Source: Hyphomicrobiales bacterium
GTDB lineage: Bacteria > Pseudomonadota > Alphaproteobacteria > Rhizobiales > Rhizobiaceae
NCBI GenBank assembly: GCA_900465685.1
Contig: UEGR01000011.1
Coordinates: forward strand, 186,001 to 250,000
DNA length: 64,000 bases
Direction: 5' to 3'
This document shows positions 30,497 to 40,191 of the stretch, in pieces. Position numbers and translations under genes: made by a program. Each line of letters begins with the position of its first letter. The stretch's first letter is position 1. Below the pieces are notes generated by a model that was not told the origin of the DNA, did not search any database, and worked only from the letters and a program-made list of their open reading frames with translations.

Positions 30497-31327
30497 GTGA
30501 AGAAAAGAACGAAGCCCAGTTCGTTGGACCTCGATAAAGACAGCGCTCAGGTTTCGAGTGCCCTGGTAAGGGGACTTGAGATTCTGCGAAGCTTCACCCC
30601 TAATGATATTTCTCTTGGAAATCAGGAGCTTATTGATCGCACCGGCTTGCCGAAAGCTACCGTGTCGCGGCTGACACTGACTCTGGTCAATCTGGGCTAC
30701 CTCAACTACGACGAGAATCTCGGACGTTACAGTATCGGCCCTGCGACGATTGCTCTGGGCTATTCGGGTCTTAGCGCAAACGCCGTTGTCTATATGGCGA
30801 TGCCGCTCATGCGAAAGCTCGCAGAGAAGACCGGCGTTGCTGTTGCAATGGGACTCCGTGAGCAGCGCGAAATGGTCTATATCGCCAATGCGCGTTCGGA
30901 AAACCCGGTTTCTCTGCGTCTCAATGTCGGCTCAAGATTGCCATTCTGGCGGACAGCCATGGGGCTTTCCTACTATGCGGGCATGGAAGAAGCCCTGCGA
31001 GAAGCCCTGCTTGAACAAATGCTTGCAGCAGAGCCCGATCATGCAGAGAAAATTCGCCGCCTGACAAGCCATGCGCTTGAGGACTTCGCAAGAGACGGCT
31101 TCGTTGTTTCATGCGGTGACTGGTACAGCTACATCAACGCTGTGGGTGTTCCATTTCGACCAACTGATGGCACCCAGCTTGTTGCAATTACCTGTGGTGG
31201 TATCACCGATATTGCACCGCGAGGCATCTGCTATGGCGAAATCGGACCAGCGCTCAAGCAACTGGCAATCGAGTTGCAGGAGCGCCTGATCGGCAAGATT
31301 GAAGCACCCTTACCTTCCTTATCATAG
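30497..31327 (+). CDS. IclR-family transcriptional regulator
   Basis: 276 residues. The N-terminal winged helix (LVRGLEILRSFTPNDISLGN, then GLPKATVSRLTLTLVNLGYL) binds DNA. The C-terminal effector domain has VAMGLREQREMVYIANARSE and VSCGDWYSYINAVGVPFRPT. The GTG start has GGAGA 5 bases upstream. It is divergent from the dppB-like operon and followed closely by the E2 gene. It is the best candidate for binding the TGGAATTWAATTTCA sites at three promoters of the island; that pairing is inferred. Confidence 0.9.
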   Translation: MKKRTKPSSLDLDKDSAQVSSALVRGLEILRSFTPNDISLGNQELIDRTGLPKATVSRLTLTLVNLGYLNYDENLGRYSIGPATIALGYSGLSANAVVYMAMPLMRKLAEKTGVAVAMGLREQREMVYIANARSENPVSLRLNVGSRLPFWRTAMGLSYYAGMEEALREALLEQMLAAEPDHAEKIRRLTSHALEDFARDGFVVSCGDWYSYINAVGVPFRPTDGTQLVAITCGGITDIAPRGICYGEIGPALKQLAIELQERLIGKIEAPLPSLS

Positions 31328-31368
31328 TCATCCATAACGCGACGTCGCAGATTGTTGCAGGAAATCTC

Positions 31369-32661
31369 ATGGCAACCGACATTCTCTATCCAAAAGTCAG
31401 TCTGGAAACGAATTCCGGCACAATCTCTCGTTGGCATGTGAAAGACGGTGATCTAGTCCGCCAAGGGCAGCTCCTTTTTGAGATCGACAACGATAAAACT
31501 GTCGTTGAGGTGGACGCTCCTCACGATGGAACACTCAAAATTCTAAGGGCCTCGACATCCGACGAAATTGACGTCGGCCAGAGCGTTGCGAGCCTGTTTC
31601 TCGAAGACGAAACGATCTCTTCAATTCCCGCCATACCCGCATCGGAACCCACTGCTGGCTTGTCTCCTGAGAGCAAAATGAACTCAGCGAACCCGGCGTC
31701 GGATATCCGTTCACACACCACACAAACCGGCAGAGCTATTGCAACGCCACTTGCAAAACGCCTTGCCGGGAACGCCGGAATTGATCTTTCACAGATCAAC
31801 GGCAGTGGGCCGAGCGGGCGCATACAAAAGAAAGACATTATTGCCGCCATCGAAACGCAGCAAACTGTAGGCAACAGATCTCACGAAAGCAGTGACACAG
31901 CACTCAACGCCGTGTGGCTGCGTAAGGGAGAAGGAACACCAATCGTCCTTCTACATGGCTTTGCTTCGGATCATAATAACTGGCGTGGGTTGTTTGCCGG
32001 AACCCAATGGCAGCAACCCTTATTGGCCATTGATCTACCATCGCATGGCGCCTCGTCGCTTGACCTTGTCGAAAACCTCGACGCAATCGCAGAACGCGTA
32101 GAAGCGACTATCAGACAGCTCAACCTCTCGCAAACAATTGTTGTCGGGCATTCCTTCGGCGCGGCGGTGAGCACCCGACTGGCAGTCCGAGGCAATATCG
32201 ATATCCGTGCACTCGGATTATTTTCACCAGCGGGTCTAGGACCGGAAATCAATTCTGGCTTTGTCGAAAACTTCATTAAAGCCAAGTCGAAAGAAAGCGT
32301 CACGCCTTGGCTGCATGAACTTGTTCACGCGAAAGATGTGATTTCAGATGCGTTCATTTATGCCGTGGTGCACCAGCGACAAAACCAGTCGCTGAGCGAC
32401 GCAATGGGCGCTTTTGCAAAGCAGTTCTTCGCAGATGGAACGCAGACCATATCAATAGCAAACGACCTTGCATCGCTTGAAATACCGGTTCGTGTGGTCT
32501 TCGGAAAGCAGGATCGCATTCTACCTTTCAAGCACAGTCGCAACCTGCCGGACAACGTAGCGCTTCATGCATTCGATGCCTGTGGACACATGCCTCACCT
32601 TGAAAAGCGCGCCCTGTCACTTCGTATTCTGCAGGAGCTTGTAAGCTCTGCCCGTAACTAA
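31369..32661 (+). CDS. AcoC-like E2: lipoyl domain, binding domain, alpha/beta hydrolase
   Basis: 430 residues. A lipoyl domain (residues 1-80, lipoyl-Lys 43 in EIDNDKTVVEV) is followed by a linker, an E1/E3-binding domain (residues 124-160, ATPLAKRLAGNAGIDL and GPSGRIQKKDI), and an alpha/beta hydrolase (residues 180-430) with the elbow VVGHSFGAA (Ser262), FGKQDRILP (Asp382) and CGHMPH (His407). The normal CoA acyltransferase core is absent, as in acetoin dehydrogenase AcoC of pseudomonads. It likely carries an acyl group formed by the E1 at 34381-36558. It follows iclR by 41 bp. Confidence 0.87.
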   Translation: MATDILYPKVSLETNSGTISRWHVKDGDLVRQGQLLFEIDNDKTVVEVDAPHDGTLKILRASTSDEIDVGQSVASLFLEDETISSIPAIPASEPTAGLSPESKMNSANPASDIRSHTTQTGRAIATPLAKRLAGNAGIDLSQINGSGPSGRIQKKDIIAAIETQQTVGNRSHESSDTALNAVWLRKGEGTPIVLLHGFASDHNNWRGLFAGTQWQQPLLAIDLPSHGASSLDLVENLDAIAERVEATIRQLNLSQTIVVGHSFGAAVSTRLAVRGNIDIRALGLFSPAGLGPEINSGFVENFIKAKSKESVTPWLHELVHAKDVISDAFIYAVVHQRQNQSLSDAMGAFAKQFFADGTQTISIANDLASLEIPVRVVFGKQDRILPFKHSRNLPDNVALHAFDACGHMPHLEKRALSLRILQELVSSARN

Positions 32662-32682
32662 AACACTTTGAAAATGGAAAAA

Positions 32683-32709
32683 GCCGGAGAAAAATCTCCG
32701 GCGTTTTTT
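32683..32709 (+). terminator. Bidirectional terminator between convergent E2 and binding-protein genes
   Basis: GCCGGAGA pairs with TCTCCGGC around AAAA and is followed by GTTTTTTG. The A run before it provides a T run on the minus strand, so it can end both convergent transcripts. Confidence 0.9.
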
Positions 32710-32726
32710 GTTTGCTGTACGGTATC

Positions 32727-34343
32727 TTATTTGGCGACTGAAATCTCGGCCAACGGCAAGTTGCAACAAGCCGAGTAACGAACGCCAGTCACCTTGCTGT
32801 TGTAGGCCAGAATAACGTCCGGGCTCAGCATCGGAATGATGACATTGGCAGCAGCCATTTTCTCACCAGCCTGAAACCAGACTTTATCAGCCTGATCGAC
32901 AGGTGCCTTAAGAGCATCAGCCATGACCTGCTGAATATCGCCAATCACGAATGACGGATCCCGCGCTTCACCGGCACGCTTAGCCCACAGGCTGCCCTTC
33001 GCCAGACCAAACGCATCAACATATTGTGATGTGCCAAAGAAATCAGGAGCATAATAAACAGCCGTCAATGGCGTACCGTCACCATTCACCTTTTCGCGCC
33101 ATGTTGCAAAAGAGACAGGCTGCAGTTCAACCTTGATGTTTACCTTGGATAGATCCTGCTGGATCTTTTGCATCATCTGCGTGAAATCAACGCCGTAAAC
33201 GTTGAGGTTTGGATAAGTCGCCTCAAGCTTGAAGCCATCCGGATGTCCTGCCTTTGCAAGCAGTTCCTTCGCCTTGTCGGGATTGTATTCAGGTATCTTA
33301 TGATCAGACCCGCCTGGGAAGCCAATCGGAATGGCGGCACCAATCAACTGGCCTTTGTCGCCCAGCATGAAATCGAGCAGGGTTTCACGATCGATTGCCG
33401 TGGAAATTGCCTCGCGTACTTCAGGTGTCAGCGGCACTTCGTTGGATTTTGCACCTGGTGAAAGTGCAATATAGATGAAGTTATAGGAGTGAATGGAATC
33501 GATCTTCACGTCGGGATTACGGATGGTCTTGGCAGTTTCCGGATCGATCTGCATGGCAATATCTGCAGAGCCATTTTCAAGCATCTGCGCCTGTGCAACC
33601 GCATCCTTCACCTGACGGATGACGACTTCCCCTACTTTCGGAGCCTGGCCCCAATATTTTTCATTCCGTTTCAGACGAAGTTCGGAATTGGGCTCGTAAG
33701 CAGCCAGAACGAATGGACCACTACCAGCTGAATTGGCGAGGAACCAGGCCTCGGCATTGTCTTTTTCTGCTGCATCTTCACCGTTTACAGCCTTGGCTTC
33801 CGAAATTGCAACAGCACTGTTGATGATGCCGAAATAGGGCGAGGCCACGACATTGAAGAACTCGGAATTGGGAGCCTTCGTCTTTACAACCACTGTTGCT
33901 TCATCAGGCGTATCAATGGAGGCGATCGTATCAGCAAGGAATGAAGGACTTGCCTTCACATTCTTCAAGCGCTCCCAGGACCATTTCACGTCCTTGGCCT
34001 TAACCTTCGAACCATCCGAGAATACCGCTTTAGGGTTGATCTTGAATGTAAATTCAGTTTGGTCTCCATTCGCTGTATAGCTTTCAGCGAGTACCGGTAT
34101 GACCTTGTTGTCCTTGTCCAGCGACAAAAGACCTTCATAAACGGCCGAGTCATAAATCTGACAAGTATCGCAGAAGGTGCGGTGTGGATCGAGCGAGTTG
34201 ATGTCCATGTTGCGCGCGATCACAAGCGAATCCGCGTTTTGCGCATAGGCTGCGGGAACCGCAGTCAGCAGCGTTGCCGCCATCATCAGGCTTTTGAAAT
34301 GCGCCATCAATAGGCGGTTCAGCCCCGTTTTCCCATTTTTCAT
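32727..34343 (-). CDS. Peptide-type ABC transporter substrate-binding protein (SBP family 5)
   Basis: About 538 residues. The N-terminus (MKNGKTGLNRLLMAHF, then a hydrophobic stretch to AAYAQ) is a signal peptide. Family 5 signatures follow: SLVIARNMDINSLDPHRTFC, YDSAVYEGLLSLDKDNKVIP and FTFKINPKAVFSDGSKVKAK. It would capture the substrate in the periplasm for the Dpp-type permeases at 28.5-30.3 kb, which have no other binding protein beside them. ATG 34343 has GAGG upstream; the ATGs at 34355 and 34388 are alternatives. It is the last gene of the acyl-CoA operon. Confidence 0.9.
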   Translation of the reverse strand: MKNGKTGLNRLLMAHFKSLMMAATLLTAVPAAYAQNADSLVIARNMDINSLDPHRTFCDTCQIYDSAVYEGLLSLDKDNKVIPVLAESYTANGDQTEFTFKINPKAVFSDGSKVKAKDVKWSWERLKNVKASPSFLADTIASIDTPDEATVVVKTKAPNSEFFNVVASPYFGIINSAVAISEAKAVNGEDAAEKDNAEAWFLANSAGSGPFVLAAYEPNSELRLKRNEKYWGQAPKVGEVVIRQVKDAVAQAQMLENGSADIAMQIDPETAKTIRNPDVKIDSIHSYNFIYIALSPGAKSNEVPLTPEVREAISTAIDRETLLDFMLGDKGQLIGAAIPIGFPGGSDHKIPEYNPDKAKELLAKAGHPDGFKLEATYPNLNVYGVDFTQMMQKIQQDLSKVNIKVELQPVSFATWREKVNGDGTPLTAVYYAPDFFGTSQYVDAFGLAKGSLWAKRAGEARDPSFVIGDIQQVMADALKAPVDQADKVWFQAGEKMAAANVIIPMLSPDVILAYNSKVTGVRYSACCNLPLAEISVAK

Positions 34344-34380
34344 ATCGTTCCTCATTTTTCTCTTCTTATGTTCAAACTCA

Positions 34381-36558
34381 TCAGGCATTGCGCGTGATTT
34401 GTTCCAGCGCCGCCCGAACCTTTTCCGATGACCCGAGAGCCGCCTTGTTCAAGACCAGTGAAACCACAGGTGACGACAAACTGCCGGTCACATGCAGAAT
34501 TTCATGATCAAGATCGTTGAAGAAACGCCGCTGAATTTCAGCAGCCCAATGCCGTCCGAGCGAAAGCCCGCTCGCGACCTGCTCGGCAATCACCACACGA
34601 TTGGTCTTGGCTATAGACTGGCCGATCAGTTCCCAATCAATGCCTGTCATATCGAGGCTACGCATGTCGATAATCTCGGCATCTATGCCGGATTCTTCCG
34701 CAGCTTTGACGGAGGCCTGTACCATCACAGATGTCGAAAGCACCGTACATGCGGAGCCTGATCTCGCGATGCGGGCCTTCCCGAGAGGAATACAATAATC
34801 ACGGTCTTCCTTGGGCACGAGGCTTTCACGCTGATAAAACTCAACATGCTCAATAACAACAACAGGGTCGTTTGATTTGAGCGCGCTATTCATCAAACCG
34901 ACATAGTCAAAGGCATTGGTCGGAGACACGACACGCCAACCCGGAAACATGGCGAACAGTGCCGATGGGTCACCTGAATGCTGGGAGCCGTAACCAGTGT
35001 GCGGCGACACGCGAACGCGCATCACAATCGGCACAGGAAAACCATCGCCGAACATATGACGGACTTTGGAAATACCATTGGCAATCTGATCAGCAGCAAC
35101 AAAGCAGAAGTCACCGAACATGATTTCTACAACCGGGCGCAGTCCCCGCAAGGCAGCTCCCAGTGCGACACCCGTAAAACCATTTTCCGCAATCGGCATG
35201 GCGAGCACTCTTCCCGGGAACAGCTCAAGTGCGTTCTTGGTGAACCCGCTGACGCCGCCGGCAAAACGGTGAACATCCTCACCCATGACGATGATTGTCG
35301 GGTCCTTCTCCATTGCCCGACCAAGCACATCGGACGCCGCAGCCGCAAAACGCACCTTCACAAGCTCATCGGCGGAATAGTCCTCAATTTCTCTAAAACG
35401 AGCATCCGAAAACTCCTGCCCGTCGCCAAGTATGCCTTCATCGACGCTTTCTGCTGAAGGCCATAGAGCATCAGGTATCCGCAGCACATTGCTACCGGGT
35501 GCAGTTTCAGTGAGGCGAGATCCTGCAGCCTGCACTGCAGCACTGACTTTCACGTCGATCTCGGCAAGCTCTGCATCGCTGGCAATGCCAAGCTCCTTCA
35601 GGCGCCGCTCTGCCTGAGCGATTGGATCACGGCGCTTCCACTCTTCCTCTTCTTCGCCTGTGCGATAGCCGAAATCGCTTCCGGCCTTGCTCCCGCTTTG
35701 ATGAAGGTAGCGATAGCATTGCGCTTCAATAACGACCGGGCCGCCTTCATCCTCAATGATCTGACAGGCATTGCGCATTGCGTGATGAACAGCGACAACA
35801 TCCATTCCGTCGCACTCAATGCCAGGGAAGCCCAGCATTGGGCCGCGCGAAGCAATGCGGGTTTCACGAGTAGCATCCTGAATATGAGTCGATACGGCGT
35901 AGAGATTGTTCTCAACGTAGAAAATCACCGGAAGACTATAGAGTGCAGCGATGTTCATCGCTTCATAGGTAGCCCCCTGCAAGGAAGCGCCATCGCCAAA
36001 GAATGCGACCGATATACCCTTTCTGCCAAGCAATTTATCGGCAAGTGCATAACCGGCTGCATGAGGAATATTGCCACCAACGATAGCACTTGTGCCTGCA
36101 ATGCCGGATGCGGCATCGCGCATATGCATGGAGCCGCCACGACCACCGCAATAGCCGGGATTAAGCCCCATAATCTCTGCCATTAAACGATAGACGGCAT
36201 CATTCATGTCGTCGGTAAAATCGGATTGAAGAATATCGAAATCCGATGGCGTCTGTGCATTGATCAGCTTTGTCAGCACCTGATGGTGCGCACGATGCGT
36301 ACCATTGATCTGATCATCAGAACCGAGCATCGACATGGCACCCACTGCCGCAGCTTCCTGCCCGATACTGGCATGAGCCGGACCATGAACCAGCCCTGCT
36401 TTTTCAAAGTCGAGTATTTTTTCCTCAAAGCGCCGGATGAGCTTCATCTGGCTAAACCATTTCAACAGATCACCGGCTTTAGCAGCGCGCCAGTCATCTT
36501 CCGTCACATTGAGCCGATACCAGGGCGCAGAAGGTTTGAGTTCAATTTTCTCGGCCAT
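34381..36558 (-). CDS. 2-oxoacid dehydrogenase E1, fused alpha and beta subunits
   Basis: 725 residues, equal to E1-alpha plus E1-beta in one chain. The alpha half (residues 1-370) holds the thiamin-diphosphate motif from FFGDGASLQG to YVENN (residues 187-218). The beta half (from about residue 395) has VMGEDVHRFAGGVSGFT, PIAENGFTGVALGAALRGLR and PHTGYGSQHSGD. It decarboxylates a 2-oxoacid and passes the acyl group to a lipoyl E2, presumably the unusual one at 31369-32661. No E3 gene is present. Acetoin or branched-chain-like substrates are possible; the real one is unknown. Confidence 0.9.
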   Translation of the reverse strand: MAEKIELKPSAPWYRLNVTEDDWRAAKAGDLLKWFSQMKLIRRFEEKILDFEKAGLVHGPAHASIGQEAAAVGAMSMLGSDDQINGTHRAHHQVLTKLINAQTPSDFDILQSDFTDDMNDAVYRLMAEIMGLNPGYCGGRGGSMHMRDAASGIAGTSAIVGGNIPHAAGYALADKLLGRKGISVAFFGDGASLQGATYEAMNIAALYSLPVIFYVENNLYAVSTHIQDATRETRIASRGPMLGFPGIECDGMDVVAVHHAMRNACQIIEDEGGPVVIEAQCYRYLHQSGSKAGSDFGYRTGEEEEEWKRRDPIAQAERRLKELGIASDAELAEIDVKVSAAVQAAGSRLTETAPGSNVLRIPDALWPSAESVDEGILGDGQEFSDARFREIEDYSADELVKVRFAAAASDVLGRAMEKDPTIIVMGEDVHRFAGGVSGFTKNALELFPGRVLAMPIAENGFTGVALGAALRGLRPVVEIMFGDFCFVAADQIANGISKVRHMFGDGFPVPIVMRVRVSPHTGYGSQHSGDPSALFAMFPGWRVVSPTNAFDYVGLMNSALKSNDPVVVIEHVEFYQRESLVPKEDRDYCIPLGKARIARSGSACTVLSTSVMVQASVKAAEESGIDAEIIDMRSLDMTGIDWELIGQSIAKTNRVVIAEQVASGLSLGRHWAAEIQRRFFNDLDHEILHVTGSLSSPVVSLVLNKAALGSSEKVRAALEQITRNA

Positions 36559-36570
36559 GATAAAGGTTCC

Positions 36571-38085
36571 CTAATTGCATTCTGCCAGTGGCAGTTTCAG
36601 TTCTGCCCTGCGGCGCAGCCACAGGCTGGCGCGGTATCGCGGATCGCCGGTTCTCCCAAACATCCGATCCAGAATATGGACGACAATATCGGCTCCGATC
36701 CGGTCACCCCATTCAAGCGGTCCATATGGATAGCCGAGTCCCAAACGCACGGCCGCATCGAGGTCATCGACTGATGCTATGTTTTGATGAACAATATCGG
36801 CTGCGATATTCACAATCATCGCCAGAACACGCTGGCAAACAGTTCCGCATGTATCTTCAACCAGCGATGCTTTGCCCCCATCGGACTGCGCCAAAGCGAG
36901 GGAGTGTTGCCGCGTAAGGTCAGTTGCTCCCGGTGAAGCGACCAGCGTTCGGTGTTTGTGGATGCCAAATAGCGGATCAAAGCCAATGGTGTTGGCAGAG
37001 TTCAAACCTTCCCGCACAATTGCGGAGGTTAGATCATCGCCAATCAAACCGATCAGAACCAGCGCGCTCGCACTTGCATCATTGATGATTGGAACGCCTG
37101 CCTGCTGTGCGACTTTGTGCAGCGCCTTGTCAGGTGTATCGCCGATAATCGCCACCGATTTGGGCAGGCTGCGCGGGCCATCGCTTGCTACAGCCGTAGT
37201 GGCATCATCTGAATAATCATAAAAGCCGCGTCCACTTTTGCGTCCAAGCAGACCGGCATCAAGGCGCTGCCGTGTGATAACCGAAGGGCGATAACGGGGT
37301 TCCTGATAATACTGCCCGAAAATCGCTTCCATGACGGGATGGGACACATCAAGTCCCGTCAAATCGAGAAGTTCAAAAGGCCCCATGCGGAACCCCGCAG
37401 CATCCCTGAGAATTGCATCAATCGTAGTGAAATCGGCGATACTTTCCCGGATCATTGCAAGCGCTTCCGTGCCATAAGCACGACCGGCATGGTTGACGAT
37501 AAAACCTGGTGTGTCGGAAGCCATCACAGGTCGATGACCAATCCGCAAAGCTAACTCTTTTAGAACATCAAGAACCCTGTCATCAGTCAGTGCAGCTTTG
37601 ATCACTTCCACAACCCGCATTAGCGGAACGGGATTAAAAAAGTGAAATCCAGCTATACGCTGTGGACGTTGCGCTTTTCCGGCAATTGCAGTTACCGACA
37701 AAGACGATGTATTTGTCGCGATGATTGCTTCAGACGGGAGGCATTTTTCGAGAGCGGCGACCAACTCCCGCTTCACACCAATGTCTTCAACCACAGCTTC
37801 TATGACAAGGTCGGCCACGTCCAAATCGCCAAGAGCATCGACAGGGGTGATCCGGTCCAGAATGTGTGCGGCCTTATCTACGTTCAGTTTTCCACGCGCG
37901 ACGCGACTATCCAAACGCTTTGACAGCTCCTGCTTCGCAGCCTCAGCTTTTCCCGGAAACTGGTCGAACATATAAACAGACACACCAGCGACGGCCATGG
38001 TTTCGGCTATACCGATCCCCATAACCCCTGCACCAACGATACCAACTCTATTGATAAGACCAGAATGCTCCGATATTGCAGCCAT
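36571..38085 (-). CDS. 3-hydroxyacyl-CoA dehydrogenase (PaaH-like)
   Basis: About 504 residues. The NAD domain has RVGIVGAGVMGIGIAETMAV. The catalytic region has ATNTSSLSVTAIA and GFHFFNPVPLMRVVEV (His and Glu of the dyad), then a C-terminal dimerisation domain (GFIVNHAGRAYGTEALAM) and a second, degenerate copy. This length and order match PaaH-type enzymes that oxidise 3-hydroxyacyl-CoAs in aromatic and dicarboxylic acid breakdown. The start at 38085 is one base after the hydratase stop, so the two are coupled. Confidence 0.92.
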   Translation of the reverse strand: MAAISEHSGLINRVGIVGAGVMGIGIAETMAVAGVSVYMFDQFPGKAEAAKQELSKRLDSRVARGKLNVDKAAHILDRITPVDALGDLDVADLVIEAVVEDIGVKRELVAALEKCLPSEAIIATNTSSLSVTAIAGKAQRPQRIAGFHFFNPVPLMRVVEVIKAALTDDRVLDVLKELALRIGHRPVMASDTPGFIVNHAGRAYGTEALAMIRESIADFTTIDAILRDAAGFRMGPFELLDLTGLDVSHPVMEAIFGQYYQEPRYRPSVITRQRLDAGLLGRKSGRGFYDYSDDATTAVASDGPRSLPKSVAIIGDTPDKALHKVAQQAGVPIINDASASALVLIGLIGDDLTSAIVREGLNSANTIGFDPLFGIHKHRTLVASPGATDLTRQHSLALAQSDGGKASLVEDTCGTVCQRVLAMIVNIAADIVHQNIASVDDLDAAVRLGLGYPYGPLEWGDRIGADIVVHILDRMFGRTGDPRYRASLWLRRRAELKLPLAECN

Positions 38086-38086
38086 A

Positions 38087-38869
38087 CTAGCGCCCCTTGA
38101 ACTGAGGCTTGCGCTTGGACAAGAAGGCATCAATACCTTCCCGTTTGTCTTCCGTGTCGAAGAGAAGCTGGAACGCTTTTCGCTCCAATCTCAGAGCTGT
38201 TTCGAGAGGTGCATCTTCGCCATGAGTGACAGCCTCCTTGATCTGTTCGGCTGCAAGCGGTGGCATCAGAGCAATTTTTCCGGCGAGCTTTAGCGCCTCT
38301 TCCAACGCCTGCCCTTCGTCCGTCAATCTACTGACAAGACCATATCTTTCTGCATCCACTGCCGAGAGCATTTCTCCCGTCAGAGCAAGCAGCATGGTCT
38401 TATATTTGCCTATTGCCCGTAAGAGCCGTTGCGTCCCGCCTGCGCCAGGCATCAATCCGAGCTTGATTTCTGGCTGACCAAAATTTGCGGTTTTTGATGC
38501 AACGATAATATCGGCGTGCATTGCAAGCTCACAACCACCGCCCAACGCATAGCCTTCCACGGCAGCGATCACCGGCTTGGGACAACGAGCGAGACTCTCC
38601 CAGTAACGATGAAGCCGCTGGGCGAGAATTTCTCCCGCGCCAGTCTGTGCGAACACTTTAACATCTGAACCAGCGGCGAAATTTCCACCTTTTCCCGCAA
38701 TGACGATAACCCGCGTTTCCGCATCACTCGCAAGCCGATCAACTGCTTCTGACAGTTTTTGGCGGATATCCATATTCAATGCATTGAGTGCTTCTGGACG
38801 ATTGATTTCCAGTAAGGCCACACCTGCCGCCGGGCGGCTTTCGATCACCACATCGGTAAGCTCGGTCAT
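38087..38869 (-). CDS. Enoyl-CoA hydratase/isomerase family protein
   Basis: About 260 residues of the crotonase fold. GNFAAGSDVKVFAQTG supplies one oxyanion-hole peptide, YALGGGCELAMHADI the other. FGQPEIKLGLMPGAGGTQRL carries the catalytic Glu. It hydrates a 2-enoyl-CoA to a 3-hydroxyacyl-CoA, feeding the dehydrogenase next door. GGGGAGAGG directly precedes ATG 38869. It is the first gene of a four-gene minus-strand operon whose leader carries IclR-like operator B. Confidence 0.93.
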   Translation of the reverse strand: MTELTDVVIESRPAAGVALLEINRPEALNALNMDIRQKLSEAVDRLASDAETRVIVIAGKGGNFAAGSDVKVFAQTGAGEILAQRLHRYWESLARCPKPVIAAVEGYALGGGCELAMHADIIVASKTANFGQPEIKLGLMPGAGGTQRLLRAIGKYKTMLLALTGEMLSAVDAERYGLVSRLTDEGQALEEALKLAGKIALMPPLAAEQIKEAVTHGEDAPLETALRLERKAFQLLFDTEDKREGIDAFLSKRKPQFKGR

Positions 38870-38919
38870 CCTCTCCCCAACTTCCCCTGAACCCTTTCCA
38901 ATTATGCCTAAACCACAAA

Positions 38920-38934
38920 TGGAATTTAATTTCA
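38920..38934. promoter_or_regulatory. IclR-like operator B (acyl-CoA operon / acyl-CoA dehydrogenase)
   Basis: TGGAATTTAATTTCA differs from operators A and C only at the central base. It lies 51 bp upstream of the hydratase start and 112 bp before the divergent acyl-CoA dehydrogenase start, so it can control both directions. Confidence 0.65.
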
Positions 38935-39045
38935 TTTTATATTGTCTCGAACTTTAATCTATGAAACATTCTCTTAGCAATAGGATATTTCTGCAAAACG
39001 CGATGTGTTTCATCTTTGTTGAAATCACCCGCGAAGGGGCACTTC

Positions 39046-40188
39046 ATGATCCGCGACCCGGAGACTTTTCAATCACTGTTAGAAACGATCAGACGCTTCG
39101 TTAGAGAGCGACTGATGCCCGTCGAAAGGCAGGTGGAAGAAACAAACAGCATCCCCACCGATGTCATAGACGACATGCGTGCCATGGGCCTGTTCGGCCT
39201 CTCAATTCCTGAAGAATATGATGGACTTGGGCTAACAATGGAGGAAGAGGTTCTCGTCGGTTTTGAGCTCGGCTATACCTCTCCGGCATTTCGTTCTGTC
39301 ATCGGCACAAACAACGGTATCGGGTCGCAGGGGATTATCGCTGACGGCACCGAAGCCCAGAAAACCTATTGGTTGCCCAGACTTGCAAGTGGAGAAATCA
39401 TAGGCTCCTTCGCGCTGACAGAGCCCGATGTGGGGTCCGATGCAGGCGCAGTCAAAACCACGGCTGTAAAAGACGACGATACTTACATTCTTAATGGCGT
39501 AAAGCGCTTCATAACCAACGCACCGATTGCCGGTGTGTTTACGCTTATGGCAAGAACTGGCGAAGCTGGGCCTTCCGGCGTGACGGCATTTCTGGTTGAC
39601 CGAAATTCCCCCGGCCTAACCGTCGGCAAGGCGGACCATAAGATGGGGCAACGCGGCACGCAGACCTGCGATGTCTATCTGGAGAATGTTCGCGTCCCTG
39701 CGGAAAACATCATTGGTGGTGTGGAAGGTCGCGGCTTCAAAACAGCAATGAAAGTTCTCAACCGTGGTCGGCTGCATATTTCCTCCGTATGCACGGGCAT
39801 GGCAGAGCGATTGATTGATGAAGCTGTCGGTTTCGCCAAAAGCCGTATTCAGTTCGGCAAGCCTATTGCGGAGCACCAGATGATCCAGGCCATGATGGCG
39901 GATATGAGCACCGAAGCCTATGCCGCACGATGCATGGTGCTCGATTCAGCGCGCGCTTTCGATGATCGGGATCCGGCAATCATTCGCAAGGCGGCAAGCT
40001 GCAAGCTCTATTGTTCCGAAATGGTGGGACGTGTCGCCGATCACGCCGTTCAGATACATGGTGGCTCCGGTTATATGCAGGACTATGCCGTTGAGCACTT
40101 CTATCGCGATGTGCGCCTTTTCCGTCTTTATGAGGGCACGTCACAAATTCAGCGCATCATCATCGCGCGCGAAATGACGAGGGCCTAA
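39046..40188 (+). CDS. Acyl-CoA dehydrogenase
   Basis: About 380 residues, the normal length for this FAD enzyme, which introduces the 2,3 double bond in an acyl-CoA. Motifs: GSFALTEPDVGSDAGAVKTT (FAD/acyl site), VKRFITNAPIAGVF, and DVRLFRLYEGTSQIQRIIIA with the catalytic Glu in YEGT. AAGGGG lies 6 bases before ATG 39046. It supplies the enoyl-CoA for the divergent hydratase and overlaps nothing; the AroE-like gene follows after 3 bp. Confidence 0.92.
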   Translation: MIRDPETFQSLLETIRRFVRERLMPVERQVEETNSIPTDVIDDMRAMGLFGLSIPEEYDGLGLTMEEEVLVGFELGYTSPAFRSVIGTNNGIGSQGIIADGTEAQKTYWLPRLASGEIIGSFALTEPDVGSDAGAVKTTAVKDDDTYILNGVKRFITNAPIAGVFTLMARTGEAGPSGVTAFLVDRNSPGLTVGKADHKMGQRGTQTCDVYLENVRVPAENIIGGVEGRGFKTAMKVLNRGRLHISSVCTGMAERLIDEAVGFAKSRIQFGKPIAEHQMIQAMMADMSTEAYAARCMVLDSARAFDDRDPAIIRKAASCKLYCSEMVGRVADHAVQIHGGSGYMQDYAVEHFYRDVRLFRLYEGTSQIQRIIIAREMTRA

Positions 40189-40191
40189 ATC

